From Serripes groenlandicus (Eukaryota; Mollusca; Bivalvia; Cardiida; Cardiidae), in NCBI GenBank assembly GCA_031761405.1, contig JASEVX010000011.1:33375822-33439821 (forward strand): DNA of 64,000 bases. The letters are read 5' to 3'. Below are positions 25,270 to 37,650 of the stretch, one piece after another. The translations under genes and the position numbers were made by a program. The first letter of the stretch is position 1; every line of letters begins with the position of its first letter. Below the pieces are notes generated by a model that had not been told where the DNA came from, searched no databases, and was given only the letters and a program-made list of their open reading frames with translations.

Positions 25270-25430
25270 GACTTTGACATTTGTTTGTTTGGTGTTTTAA
25301 ACTGTTTTCAACAATTGTTCAGTTATATCACGGCGTTAATTTACCAGTATATCTGCTCCGGTCCATTTATCCTGACACCAGCGAGTCAGTCATAAAAGTT
25401 ATTCCACATTTCTGAGGGCAAATGAGGGTG
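25270..25430 (-). mobile_element. SINE-2 fragment, minus
   Basis: TTTGTTTGTTTGGTG at the tail, TTATATCACGGCGTTAATTT, and TTTATCCTGACACCAGCGAG match SINE-2; the head is missing. Confidence 0.6.
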
Positions 25431-25804
25431 AAAAAACAAAAAACATCAGTTTTTGCAAAAGACATTGATACCATGTTGATAACAATCATAAATGAGGAAA
25501 TTCGGATCAAAATACACAACCAACTGACTTTGTCATCAACTGGGAATCCTTCCAACATTTAACCTGATTGAATTGAGGGATTAAAATCAAGTTCAAGGTA
25601 TTTCTCGGGTTAATATTTTATGCAGAATGTAACAAAAACTTCAATCAAGCTTATGCGCTAACTTTTAAATGTTCTTCTAAAAATCACTTTTAACTCCATG
25701 CTGTTAAAATATTCTTAATAATTAGTAGAAAATCTCGTTGAATAACTACTGTCACACAGAGATGAAGGTATCAAGAAGAAAATATCATTTACAAAATACA
25801 TCTT

Positions 25805-26070
25805 TCAAAGATTGAATGATTGAGGTTTAACGCCATTTATAACAATGTTATCGGTTATAACACAGCATCCAGTTCGCCTATACATGTGTTTCCTTGCTTT
25901 CTCTTACCATAACTCCTCTCAACAGATTTTCAAGCATATGCCTGCTTTTCCATGTAGACTGTTTGCCCATTGGTGAAAGACAAATGATGCCGGTTGCACC
26001 GACATTTTGACAGATGTCGTAAAGAACATGTGCTGAGCTGGTTTGACAGCCCGTGTCGCTACCAGCATGT
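25805..26070 (-). mobile_element. Diverged SINE-1 copy, minus
   Basis: TGATTGAGGTTTAACGCC starts the tail side; GACAGCCCGTGTCGCTACCAG ends the tRNA-like side. Internal CATTGGTGAAAGAC is shared with other SINE-1 copies. Confidence 0.75.
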
Positions 26071-26599
26071 TTCCAAGAAATAAACAAAACATACACAAAA
26101 AATCATTTAACACTAAGGTTTACAGATTATGTGTTTTACTTTCAAAATGTAAAAATATAACACAAATTTTGTTCGTCCACATACCATATTCCACATATTT
26201 AACTAAATTAAAAAACTAAAATTAACATTTCACTTGGTGAAGTACTTGTTGATTCATAATAAATAGCGCCCGAACCACATCGTTGTATCAAAATTTGGAA
26301 AGTCAATGTCAATCTGAAGGAACATTATGGGCATATACAGTTAGAACCATACAACTATTATGAGGTAAATGTTGACAAGCATACCTTGTGAGGTACTTCC
26401 CCAGAGATATGCCCAAAGGCTAAATTACAAACAAAAGCTTTCATTGGCAGTGAGAAATGCCCCCACAGTGATGCAACATACTACAGCATACATACGTATG
26501 CAAAGACACTAAACTACCATTGAAGTAACTGAAAACGAGCTCCCACTAGCGAGCTCAACATAAACTACCACTTTGAGATAAACACTTTTTGAGTAAACA

Positions 26600-26790
26600 A
26601 ATACTAGTGTAAACAAGATTTCCCTTCAATTGGCCTAGTGACTATATGTTTTAGACCAAACATGACAAATATTCGAACTTGGCCTGGATATCAACAAAAC
26701 AATAATTCTGACAAGATTTCAACAACATCAATTTAAAAATGCGGCTTCAATAGTGTTAACAAGATTTACCTTCAATTCAAATGTGAAATC
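26600..26790. repeat. Isolated copy of the 140-bp repeat
   Basis: AAGATTTCCCTTCAATTGGC, CAAATATTCGAACTTGGCC and a second AAGATTTACCTTCAATTC match the array at 7085-7640. Confidence 0.65.
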
Positions 26791-26864
26791 TTAAAGAAAT
26801 TGTTATTAACACTTGAATTTCAAATAATGACTCGTTTTATCTTTTCTATAGCACAGATACTTAC

Positions 26865-27045
26865 ATCATCACAGCTCATCTTCATTATCCTTTCTTCCAT
26901 TTTTTGTTCATAAAGCACCTGATCCTCAGATAATCTTGTCGCGTCCATAAAGAGATCGGGTTTCAAGTCCATTCCAGACCACTGACGGCCACTGATACGG
27001 TTGGACAGAACATCCAATGCTCGTGGCAAATACCCGCATCTTTTA
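26865..27045 (-). pseudogene. Kinesin-6-like exon following the P-loop exon
   Basis: Phase matches the previous donor. It begins with Val-Lys-Asp-Ala-Gly-Ile, shows a one-base shortfall, then PRALDVLSNRISG and MDLKPDLFMD as in KIF20 proteins, and ends in an acidic/Met-rich segment before GTAAGT. Exons further downstream were not recognised. Confidence 0.68.
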
Positions 27046-27257
27046 CTACTTGCAAAATTATGTTTCTTTAGTTAAGCGGTAAAGCCTTTCCCACACAGAG
27101 AAAGAAATACAAATCTGCACAATTCCTTTGGAATCTCTGTAAATGCCATTATGGTTATTCACATTGGTTCCTCAATTTGGAAGTTGTCTTGGAAATAAGC
27201 CAGATATTGAGGAAAAAAGAACAATCAACATCCCTCTTATCTTAACCTTTTACATAC

Positions 27258-27525
27258 CTTGAAAAGTGTATGTTTTTCCAGAGCTGGTCAAACCGTATGA
27301 GAACACAAGGCAGTTCTGTCCGTCAATAAAATCTTTCACAAAATCTTACATGGTGTTGTTGAAAGATTCCTTCTGAGAAGAGTCTTCTTTGCATATGTGT
27401 GAGAATATATATTTATTGGTTGTAATTGATTTGGAACCAGCACCCCGTGAAGCTTTATTGTAGTAATGGGAATCTTTCGGGGCTACTGTTTTCAAAACAA
27501 AGTCACTCTCTATATCTAACCAACC
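27258..27525 (-). pseudogene. Kinesin-6-like exon with P-loop and internal stop
   Basis: The acceptor TTTCAG precedes GWLDIESDFVL, then TVAPKDS, an Arg/Gly-rich turn, KYIFSHI, and after the TAA at 27346-27348 the segment leading to the Walker A motif GLTSSGKT. The kinesin-6 signature of an acidic segment followed by APKDS supports the assignment. Without the stop the exon would be an ordinary phase 0 to phase 1 exon. Confidence 0.75.
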
Positions 27526-27953
27526 CTGAAATATTTTACAAAAGAAATTATACAATGTAAAAGTGGCTCAATTGATATAAATTCAGAGGCAATCTGCTTT
27601 TAAAAAAAAAATTGAAAAAGAGTGTGTCATATCGAAAGTTAACATTTTAAGTATGATTCAGCGAAATAATTATACCAAGAGGTTTTGAAGAAAAATAATG
27701 CTGTTTGCCAATATGCCAGTAGGTAAAACTGACAGACAGATGACGAAGAAGTGATCCCTATTTGTCTCCCTGCCAAGATTGTTTGAAGGAACCCATGTTA
27801 CTTGCCCAATTAACGGTAACTAAATGCAAAAGACAAACATTAATGATTAGTGATTAGTGTCACACTACCAATCTTAATCCTTATGCTCAGCCACATATAT
27901 ATACTTAATAAGAATTTGCAAAAATGCAAGTAAAAAGTAAACAATATATATAC

Positions 27954-28062
27954 CTGTGACACATTTCTTTAAATGTTATCTTCTGAGAACGGTCTGATTC
28001 TGAGATAACTTTCATATACTCTCTTATCGGTTGATCCAACATACTAGGTCTACAAAAATCAC
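27954..28062 (-). pseudogene. Putative kinesin-6-like N-terminal exon 2
   Basis: The acceptor ATTTTAG and donor CACAG/GTATAT enclose 109 nt that join in phase to the block at 29502-29564. The peptide (RPSMLDQPIREY, then SDRSQKITF) has no domain I can name; it sits where the divergent N-terminus of a KIF20-like protein would be. Confidence 0.45.
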
Positions 28063-29501
28063 CTAAAATTATAAATAAAGATTATATTATAGTCATATCT
28101 TGCAAAAACGATTTCCATCATCACATTCCCTGCAATATATAAGCCACAATATCCGAGGTTCATTTCATATTACTAGTAAGCTACTAAAACACATTTAAAT
28201 TCTTATGTACAGCGTTAAGCTCAACCTGCACCCTTGTTCCATTGCAGCATAACATTTTCTGTATATGGGTCAGATGATAATTACCATTAAAAAGCAATTA
28301 CATAAGTGGTAAATTATTTGGTTATCGCTTCCAGGAGACGAGTCAAATATGTTTCGGACTAGGAGCCAGTTAGGAATATCCCAAATGAATCCCAAACTAT
28401 AAGTCCAAAAGATTTAGGCATTAAGCTTGCTAATTTATCATATTTTATTTATTTGCTAACTGACGTCTAAATCCCATGTTGAATTTCCCTTTCGCATTTT
28501 TCTCACCAGCGTGATTACTGATCATCTTCGTCATGACGTTGACATCATTGAAAGCTATTGCAACAATTTATAAACATAAATCATAAATAGCATCGAGATG
28601 AGCCTCTATAAATGAAATAATACATGAATATTCAATTGACAACGACGAAACATTTATTTCCTAGCAATAATCGGTAACATTAATTAGACAAAATAAGTTT
28701 AAAAAATAAATAAACGTAATATGATTTTTTGTATGAATAAGATCTATAATTATTTTATTAAATATAAGATTCGGTAAACCCCGGTTCAAATCAACAAGCT
28801 GTGAGAAGTTTAGGTCAATCTATCATATCCAGGGTTTTCCAGGGTTTCATTTTACTGTGCATCCCCAGTCCTAGACGCATTCAAATGTGATAAAAACAGG
28901 TGTTGTTTTTTACATTAGAGGACTCAATGTGTTCTGAAAAACACATAAAAGAACTCATTGATTAAGATTTCAAAATGAAACACTGAATAGCTGGATTAAA
29001 ACACACACACACGAGAGTTAAGATAATTTGTATAGACATTCTATGCTAGATAATTTCATGAATGGTTGAATGTTACCCCATATATGTAAATATTGGCGTG
29101 ACATACATTGCATTAGCTAGATTTGACAATTTAAACGTCACCATAAGTTCCGACTTATTTCATGGTCGAGATTTTCAAAAGCAAATTGAAGCGTCCGGTC
29201 CCTAGATTCAACGAATAGCACTTCATACCGAAATTGACTTCACTCTCTATGTTATATTCAAATCTAAACAACATTGTGCCAAATAGTTATCTATTGTTTT
29301 GATCTCTTACAAGAGAAACATATATACATCTCTTATTGTGATGTCACATGTTTATAACACTTCTAGATAGCCCAGTTCTGTAACGTAAGGCATCATAAAC
29401 TGACAGGAAAGGAGATTGTTTTTCACCTAAAATATCTGAATTTTCCTGTATAAAATTGATCGCAAGACTTGAACAGCTGAATCATGAAACAACGATATCA
29501 C

Positions 29502-29564
29502 CTAATAATCGTCGTTTGGGCTTTGACACACCAAATTCGACATCCTCGGCCTCTACATTTCCAT
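29502..29564 (-). pseudogene. Putative kinesin-6-like first coding exon
   Basis: An ATG in good context (GTAAAATGG) is followed after one missing base by an acidic stretch and KPKRRLL, ending at TTATTAG/GTGATA. With the missing base the exon would be 64 nt and in phase with the next. Without it the ATG meets a stop after two codons. Confidence 0.4.
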
Positions 29565-30214
29565 TTTACCCAGAATTTCTTTCGTTATTTGCTGTCCGCC
29601 ATTACATCTGATAGAGCAAAATAAAGGAAACTTTTAATTTACAATTGAATCGTGCTTTGAACAAACATTCCATGGGCCTTTTAAATCAGAAACAAACAGG
29701 CTATGGTACTTTAATGACAGCTATCGCGTTAAATTAAGAAATATGCAGACCCTTTCACTCCAAGTTTCAGATTGAACAAGCAAGTTTCAGACTCTCATTC
29801 GCGCTGACTATCATTTTGAAAACAACCAATGAAATTTTTCGTTTCAAATTTCTAGGTTGGAATTATGACCAACGTTATTTAATTACCGGAAAGGAACGCA
29901 AGTACATTGTTCGTTTCTTTTGCATTCAGGAAAAGCCATACAATGTTATACTTTAATGTAGGTGAATGAGGCGAATAAGGATTTTTAATTATATTTCCGA
30001 CACACTTTAAAATAATAAGACAAACCATGAGGTTTTGGGTCTAAATTAGGTCCTGGGCGAAATTGAGATCGGTATAAATGTTGATAAACTATAACAGATA
30101 ACGCGAAAAAGCAAATGTTTCAGAATTTGTCGAGAAAACCAACACTATTTCACTCAATGATTATACCTTCCATGTATGTAATGAGTAGTGAATACGTTTT
30201 ACTGTCACTTTATT

Positions 30215-30425
30215 TGTTTGAATGTATAGTGCTTTACGCCGCTTTTAGCACTGACAGTTATATCACGGCGTTCCCTGGGTAAGTTACCACACATACGTGT
30301 CCATTTGTCCCGACACTATCGAGCGAACCAACCCCACAACCCTGGGCGTAAAGGAGGGAAAGTCATAACTACCAGTTTTAAAGTATTTGGTATGACCGGT
30401 GATCTAGCCCTCAAACAATACAACA
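30215..30425 (-). mobile_element. SINE-2 copy upstream of SRCR exon
   Basis: TTTACGCCGCTTTTAGCAC, TATATCACGGCGTTCCCTGG and GGTATGACCGGTGATC define a head-truncated copy in the intron or flank before the SRCR exon at 30614. Confidence 0.7.
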
Positions 30426-30613
30426 TTTCGACAAAATTATTTGAAAATCGTCCGCATACTTACGCGAGGTATTCAAAAAGTTGACGGGGAATAAACCGCC
30501 CAGAGAGTGGTAGGCCTATTATGACTTATTAACATCATGTAAGCATATTGTACCGTTATGGATGTGAAACAAGATCCCATGTCACTAGACACCGCCCATT
30601 TGTTTTGTTACAG

Positions 30614-31039
30614 GTATACTTGTGATAGGTGGACCAGACGACACATGGTCATGTGGATATTTCACTCTGTGGAGAATGGGGAACTACTGGGATGAGATGA
30701 ACGCAAGTGTCGTCTGCAGAATGTTAGGACATAGGTAAGAGACTTTTTGCAGTATCTTCACGAGGTATTGTGGTTGTTGTTTTTTTTCCAGTTTTTCGTA
30801 AATAAACATTCGGACGCCTGTGATATAACCGAGAAACCGGTGGCGTAAATCCCAAATGAAATGATTTTTCTGACTCTAGGGACGGTGACAGAACTGAAGA
30901 CATGGCCGTGTTTGGACAAGGGACCGTTATAATCCTTCTTATCAAGGTGAACTGTACGGGAAGAGAACGTTATATCCTCGTTTGCCCCAAACCGTATTGT
31001 GGGCTTCACGAATGCAACCAAGATGATTTAAAACGCTAG
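30614..31039 (+). CDS. SRCR-domain protein, last two exons (partial, possibly truncated)
   Basis: Exon 30614-30734 follows a TTTGTTACAG acceptor and encodes GGPDDTWSCGYFTLW and NASVVCRMLGH. Its donor GTAAGA joins in phase to exon 30880-31039 (acceptor GACTCTAG), which encodes FGQGTVIILLIKVNCTG, LVCPK, YCG and HEC before TAG at 31037. VVCRMLGH, VNCTG and the Cys-Gly-His-x-Cys spacing are scavenger receptor cysteine-rich landmarks. Six cysteines are present, but the reading stops before the usual last beta strand and final cysteine. Upstream exons and a signal peptide were not found within 1 kb. SRCR proteins are usually secreted or membrane receptors; this could be a gene end or a truncated relic. 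Confidence 0.72.
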
Positions 31040-31401
31040 TCTCGTATGCTACTAATTAACTACTATACAATACAATGATTCTTTATTTGTAAACAAGGGC
31101 TAAAATACAACATGTAATTAAATATGAGTTTACACGAGTGTCGTGTTCGTATATTGCTCAACTTTAAAACATTTTAAAAAATATGTTAAATTAACGATAT
31201 GATCTAAACGACTGGTATAAACCTATCATTCTATCTGAGGAAACATATTGCAAGGTTCAGATGATCTAGCCACAAATGTTTTATTGAAACTGGTAGACAT
31301 ACTGGACTAGATGTAGAAAACAGAAATTGCGTTTATTGTCTGCATCTTGTCATGTATTTTTCTACTTTTTCAATATGATGTTCAGACACGTTTTCTGTTT
31401 A

Positions 31402-32516
31402 CAGTCGAACCTCGTTAAATCGGACGCCGTTAACCCGGAAAATTCGCGGTCCGGACATAAAAGTCAGGGAACGGATTTTTCATGCTTTATTATTCTCCGT
31501 TAATACGGAAATTTGCATTCCGGAACCGGACAAAAAAAATCGGGAACGGAACGACCATTTGACATATGAAATCCGTTTCGTTAGTCCGGAAATCCAATGG
31601 GTAATGTATACTTACCGTACACAGTATTGGTTTTTCGAACCGTTGACTAATTTTCGTGACGTTCATTGCTTACCGATGGCAACAGATCGCCTTCACACAT
31701 TTCAAGTGTCAATTAGTCTGGATTATAATGATTACGTAAATCTAAGTGCGTGTCATTGTTTTCTGTTATGCCAGTTTGTCTTAATAGCTTTCATTCATCA
31801 ATGAGCAGTACAGATTAATTGACCACAAGGACAATTGCAGTCTTCATTTAATTTGATATGAAAATGAAAGAGTCTCAAATTAGCCAACAACAGTATTTAT
31901 TTACTTAGTTTTATGTGACCATTTATTCCTATAACTTTGAATTATATGACAACTCTTTATAAATATTTATGCATATGTTCCATCACGAAGCAGAAATACA
32001 TTTGCAAAGAGAAACGAATATGTCCTCATTCTTTAATCAATAAAGATAATTTAACAGTTGAAGAAAATGACTTGAAATATCGCCATATATTAATTCTCGT
32101 CTCCCAAATCGGAAAATCTTATATCGTTCGATCTCTTTATGATTCCATCCCATAATTAACCCTGTCATTCCTGACCTTTTCAAATGAAATTGTCCAGAAT
32201 TGCAGTTGGAAGACCCCATAGCGAATTCTAGGAATATAAAAAATAATGATGTTGAGTTTGACAGACATGAGCCTATGCTCATTATTTTTTGTCAAATGAA
32301 AGCGCACGATAAAACAATTGTTTGGTTCTATACAATCGAAATATTCTGCAATATTTGCTTCTTTATTTAGTTTATCTGTTAGGGTTATGTCCCCTGTATT
32401 CATACACTAACGATTGGCTGACACAAAGGTTAATCTGAGATGACCTTAGGTGGCATTCATGAGATCTATATACAAGCGAAGTTAAGGTCTGGTTTTAACG
32501 AGATTGGGTTGCAGTC
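31402..32516. mobile_element. Possible pogo/Tigger-like non-autonomous element
   Basis: The left end CAGTCGAACCTCGTTAAATC is approximately inverted at the right end (TTTTAACGAGATTGGGTTGC then AG). CAGT-like termini with CTCGTTA are typical of pogo-type elements. The left 160 bp contain repeated CCGGA and CGGAA words. Internal ORFs are short and unrecognised. Termini are imperfect, so confidence is limited. Confidence 0.4.
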
Positions 32517-32519
32517 AAA

Positions 32520-33695
32520 CCGTTAATGCTCACCATTAACAATATCAACAATTTATATGGTAAAAGAGAGAAAGCTCTAACTGTGTCAAATAGCCTTTGT
32601 GATTTAAGAGTTATTTCCCTTAGGTTTAAAATAACATGCTAACCATTTTCCGGTCGATTTGTTCGTTAAGTTAGGACAGAAGAACCAGAGAGATTTCAAT
32701 ACAACGCTAACGTTTAAACACATAGTAAGAACGTAACAAAATAAATAAGCTACACGTTTATAACCGTACGTTTCTATAACCATTGAAGGAACTAGTGTTT
32801 ATATACTTTAATATAACGAGTCAATCACGGAAAATACAACGGAGCGAATTTGCAAATATCGAATCAAACTTCCTGAAATAACTAAAAATGAGAAATAAAA
32901 AAGTGCAGTATTGAGTACTTATATTCATTTATTAATAAGATAATCACAAATCATTCATTTGACAATTATAAGAAAAGCATTTTGTATCGGTCTCTTAAAA
33001 CTCGGTTTAAAGTTTTAACACATATTCTGCTGATTTCAGTGTTGCTCAACAATTCATTTCTGAATTTCGATGAGTTCATTACCATAGATATAAACCTGGT
33101 GAACTGTAAAATGTAAGCATAAATACAGACATCTGCATTTTGACTTAATTAAGACGTGAATCTTTATTTTAAGAGGAGTGCCCTTGGGCAAGGCACATTT
33201 TCTAGCCTAGTACTGGTTTGTTCACCCAGGGAACATGAATAATAAAATTTAAATGCGCGCTAAATGACCTTAGCTGTCGATGCGCCATAAAACAATATAC
33301 ATTCATTCATTCATTCATTTATTTGAAGAGATTAAACTTATTTTTTGAAAATGTAACATTTTGCTTAGAGACATGTGACATATATAAACAAATTAAAGGG
33401 TTCTGCAATAAAGTCTCGGTTAAATTATGAATATTGGATGCAGACCAAACATATACATACTTGTTTATGGCATGTGTCTTTCATCATTTTTGTTTCTCTA
33501 ATAAATATGCTAAAATATTTAATTCCTTAACAAGTCTAGTTTGTCTGCAAGGAAACTATTTCTGTCATCTTTTTCATTTACTTAAATACATTTCACTGTT
33601 CATATCTTACACAATATTAGGGAAACAAAAATGACGAGGCGAACTTTCTACCACTACAACAACGAGGCGGTGTATGGATATCGATGCAGGCAAAC
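32520..33695. other. No gene recognised
   Basis: AT-rich. Short (ATTC)n near 33,300-33,320. No coding pattern found downstream of the SRCR exons. Confidence 0.5.
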
Positions 33696-33699
33696 AGCC

Positions 33700-33885
33700 C
33701 TCGTACATTTACAACCGGTATAGATGCAGATCAGCCTATCTATTCGTACAGGCTGATCGACTTATTCCTAGAAGATTGTTGAATAAACCATTGACAGTAT
33801 GGCGAACAATGCAGACAATGATCAGCCTGTGCGTACTTGATCTACACTGGTCGCGCATCTCCAAAAGCATACGTGCCCGCGGTTA
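33700..33885. repeat. GATCAGCCTGCGCAG-family fragment
   Basis: AGATGCAGATCAGCCTATC, CAGGCTGATCGACTTATTC and ATGATCAGCCTGTGCGTAC are diverged family words in inverted arrangement. Confidence 0.5.
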
Positions 33886-34659
33886 ACATGACTTACTCCT
33901 TTCAGCTTTGAGAAAAACTTGCATCAGAAATTTTAGTTTACTCTTTTCATGCAAAGTTGAAGACATTATTGTCACAATGGAGAAACTAATCATTTTTTGA
34001 CCATTTTTCTCGCCAGTTTAATGTATTCGAAAGCTTTCTGCTGTAGAAGCGTCAAAATGCGTCTGCATAAGGAAGAATAACACCAGGAGAAAGATTTCGA
34101 AAATTTCGCTGAAATTGAACAAGTGGTGCTGTGCTAAAACTGAAACTGAATGTAGTTCATTGGCGTTAAAACATAAAATATGTATATCATACGCTTGCAA
34201 ATTTCCATCTGTGTTCATTATAGTATACAATAAAACAACTTAACAATCTTTAACAAACACTAAATTGACTACATAGACGCTATACATAAAAGTCAAACCT
34301 GTGCTAAAGACCATCTTTGTATAGCAATTATCTGGCGACGACACTATTAATTCATAGTTTTCTGCCTGAATGACCCTTCAATTAAAGACCACTTGTAAAC
34401 AAAGACCAGATTGTTGGCTTACCTTTGGTGGTCTTTAACCACAGTTTTGACTGTATACACACTTTGCATTTTTTTTAAATGGTTTTAACTTAAAACCAAT
34501 TAATCGAATTCCGTAAAATAGACATAATGCATTGGATAACGGTTAATTAAAATAAACGAATATACATGTATACGTACACAATATAAAAAGTTACTATCAA
34601 CATAGAAACTAGAAGATTGGTCTGGATATATAAACTGTTATGAAATTCAATAAGCTCTA

Positions 34660-34795
34660 GACCAATTTCTTCAAGGTCACAATACACCAAATAAATTCCT
34701 CCTTTGTTTACATGTAAATCAACCAGTTTCAAGGTCAAAATACATCAAATAAATTCCTTCTTTGTTTCCATGTAAATCAACCAGTTTCAACCGTC
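34660..34795. repeat. About 60-bp direct repeat
   Basis: CAAGGTCACAATACACCAAATAAATTCCT and CAAGGTCAAAATACATC, each followed by TTTGTTT(A/C)CATGTAAATC, occur twice about 60 bp apart. Confidence 0.8.
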
Positions 34796-35026
34796 AATTG
34801 TCGCACTTTCTAAGCGTTCTTCAGGTAGGAGACCCCAATACCATTGAATAGAGTTGCCTCTTAGCTTTAAACTTATCCAAACAGAATGGAGGTTCAATAA
34901 AGAATTCACCCATTGAAGATGGTTACCGTCATTTTGGACGAAATCCGGCTGAGACGGAACTAGTTTTTCACATACTATACTTTCACTTTCAAACAAGGTC
35001 AAAATACGAACAATGATCAAACTCAA
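34787..35026 (-). other. ORF with faint C-type-lectin-like spacing
   Basis: The 79-codon minus-strand ORF includes LNLHSVWISLKLRGNSIQW, which resembles the VWIGL-x(n)-W core of C-type lectin domains. Cysteines are too few, and splice sites are not evident. Most likely a relic or chance; kept as a weak candidate. Confidence 0.2.
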
Positions 35027-35339
35027 TCATTTCCAGTGTATCCTATACACATTCACAATGAACTTAAACTCAATGTCATATATTCAATGCATTCTTGTAG
35101 AGGTATACACTCATTTCTACTCAACACATTCTTTTAAGGGACTATTTGGCTCTAAATCAGAATGACCGCGGGTGTATTTGATGTAATTTGACCTTCATGT
35201 TGACTGTTTACCTGATATGATATTTTCACAGTCGCTTATATACTTTGAAAACACCAAAGAACAAAAATGTTATTCCTGGACATTTGAAGTACAGTTACAA
35301 ATAAGGAGATTTGCATCTTTGTTGGTAGCAGTGTCTCTT

Positions 35340-36245
35340 TAATCCATTCCAATATACAGAAATTCTGCAGCAGACGACTTTGTAAGCATCTAGACAATAC
35401 TATGGTAATATGACAAATTTCAATAAATAAAAATTACACTTTTGAATAGAGTTGAAAACACTGTGGTTCAAGGAGAAATTGCTCATCTTGAGCAAATTCT
35501 CCTTTTGTCACAATCTTTTCAAAGTTGTCTGGTGCAAAATGTCCCTTTGAGGGTAAGGATTAACACTGATCGAAAAAGAAAATTCAAAACGATTTCTTTA
35601 CCAAGCGAACGCATCAAAATTCGTCCGAATTCAGGAAAAAGTGCTCAGTGAACAGATCACGAAGGATGACATACAAAGTTCATATTTTACCCTTCCCCAC
35701 AACCTAGGCAGCAGAAGACATTACAAACCGTCACCCATCAAGGGTAAAATAGGGAATGACTATGAATGACTTCTTGAATAAAATTGAAAAGAATCTGGTA
35801 AAAAGGAAAACTTGCTTATCAGTAGACGGCTTTTGAAATCATTGTCATAATGAGCAATTTCTCCATTTGCCACTATGATTTCAACTCTATTCAATAATCA
35901 TACTATCATTTATAGAGATTTTCTATATTTTGGACTTGATAATTTTTAAGTCGTCTGCTGCCCATTCATTTTATGTGGGAAAGGGTTAACACAGTACGAG
36001 TTTAAAGATAAAACAATATAATAACAATATTCTAACATACAGACGCTTTCTGAAGCAGACGACTTTAAAAAATATTTTGGCAAATGGAGGAATTGGTAAT
36101 TATGAGAAATTTCTCCAGTTGTCAGAATGTTTTAAACACTATTCAACTATCATATTTTCACAAAGAGAAATTGTTCCATATTGTTGCAGGTATGTTTGCA
36201 AAGTCGTCTGCTGAAATCATGATACCCTCACTTTTCAAAAAGGTG
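35340..36245. mobile_element. Cluster of three decayed piggyBac-like MITEs
   Basis: Three related elements occur at about 35,340-35,560, 35,690-35,995 and 36,036-36,240. Each has GCAGACGAC and GTCGTCTGCTG-type arms and a central hairpin (for example GGAGAAATTGCTCATCTTGAG). The second ends in GTGGGAAAGGGTTAA. Poly-T follows at 36,248-36,270. Confidence 0.7.
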
Positions 36246-36474
36246 AAGTTTTTTTTTTTTTTTTTTTTTTGTATAGTCTCGTCGCCCGACTGTCTGTCCT
36301 GTTTGTTACACCTTATTGTCGTAATACACAAATATAAAATATATCTATAAACAAATAATAAAAACAAAACACTCTTTTTTAAAATAAAACGCTTATACGC
36401 AAGCACTTAAATCTTCTGTGCTTCATCACTACAATAGGCAATCGCCTTGACGATATTCAAATATCGCCCGCGAT

Positions 36475-36765
36475 TAGAAAGGCAGCGTCGCCTGTAACAG
36501 GATATCTATGCTATAAGCAGTAGCATCTATCTTCTCCTCAACATATCGAATATTCTAGCAATTATAAAGGCAGCAACGCCTGTACCAAGATATCTATGCT
36601 ATAAGCAGTAGAATCTATCTTCTCCTCAACATATCGAATATTCTAGCAATTATAAAGGCAGCAACGCCTGTACCAAGATATCTATGCTATAAGCAGTAGA
36701 ATCTATCTTCTCCTCAAAATATCGAATATTCTAGCAATTATAAAGGCAGCCACGCCTGAACAAGA
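36475..36765. repeat. 88-bp tandem repeat, about 3.3 copies
   Basis: GATATCTATGCTATAAGCAG starts at 36501, 36589 and 36677, an exact 88-bp period, with the last unit partial. Units are nearly identical. Confidence 0.9.
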
Positions 36766-37108
36766 AATAATCAGTCAAACTTTCTTAAAGACCACCTTGG
36801 AATAGCAATTCCCTTTCTATAGCGAACATTCTTTTAAGTTCGCACGCCATTAATCATTTTCCGTATACATGACCGAGTAATTAAAGACCACCTGTGAACA
36901 AAGACCAGAGTGATCACTTCCCATGGGTGGTCTCTAGACAGAGGTTTGACTGTATTTGATAAACAGTGAATATTATCTCTTTCCTCGATAACAATGTAAT
37001 AACCGAGCAATTCTATAGGCAGACACGCCTGAACGGATATATCATATGAATGCACTGCGAACTACGACCATTGTAATTCATCGGTTTTCCCTAATAAACC
37101 GCTCCTAA

Positions 37109-37316
37109 CCCTTTCCCACCCACATACGCATTTTGACGCAATAGTAGCAGACGACTTTTGAAAACATTGTGTCCAAGGGTGAAATTTCTTATGATGAGCA
37201 ATTTCACCTTTGGCTACATGTTTTCAACTTAAGCTATATTTTGTGGAGATTTTTCAGGTTTTTGTCAATCTGTTTTCAAAGTCGTCTGCTGCAGATTTGG
37301 TGTATGCGGGAAAGGG
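37109..37316. mobile_element. piggyBac-like palindromic MITE
   Basis: Left end CCCTTTCCCACC; right end GCGGGAAAGGG followed by TTAA. Left target base is mutated (CTAA). Sub-terminal GCAGACGACTTTTGAAAACA and GTTTTCAAAGTCGTCTGCTG are inverted copies. Confidence 0.82.
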
Positions 37317-37527
37317 TTAAAGCAGAACCTTTCCTCGTAACGTATACACACGTCAACGCTTCGACTATATATCATCAAATCAAAAGGCAATCCCCTTGAT
37401 GATAACTGAATATCGTCAGCAATTCTAAAGGCAGCCAACTACGACACTCCTAGACGGCTTATTGTATTCCAGCAATTCTTAAGGCAACCACGTGTGACAA
37501 TGACTATCTTTGCCACACACAGTAGGA

Positions 37528-37650
37528 TTGATTGATTGTGGTTTAACGCCGTCTCACCAGTTACCTGCCTTTCTCACACCAGTACTCCACACACCATTCT
37601 ACTTTTCCACATAGACTGTTAGTCCAATAGTGGACGCTTATCACAGCAAG
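37528..37650 (-). mobile_element. SINE-1 tail-side fragment
   Basis: GATTGATTGTGGTTTAACGC followed by CTCACACCAGTACTCCACAC and CACATAGACTGTTAGTCC matches the SINE-1 3' half. The tRNA-like half is absent. Confidence 0.65.

Larger units (their letters stand above)
26865..29564 (-). pseudogene. Kinesin-6 (KIF20A/KIF20B-like) N-terminal motor fragment with three disruptions
   Basis: Four exon-like blocks on the minus strand form the N-terminus and early motor domain of a kinesin-6: 29564-29502, 28062-27954, 27525-27258 and 27045-26865. The third block carries the P-loop YGLTSSGKTYTF and a preceding DFIDGQNCLVF, and ends at a GTATGT donor. The fourth carries PRALDVLSNRISG and DLKP, then a GTAAGT donor. 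Lesions: block 1 needs one extra base after the ATG, block 3 has an in-frame TAA at 27346-27348, and block 4 lacks one base just before PRAL. Both single-base losses fall in homopolymers, so assembly error is possible. The exon holding the RVRP region between blocks 2 and 3 was not found, nor was the rest of the motor. Confidence 0.68.

Noticed and set aside
36475..36765. CRISPR-like array
   Set aside because: The 88-bp units are direct tandem repeats without distinct spacers, in a eukaryotic genome.
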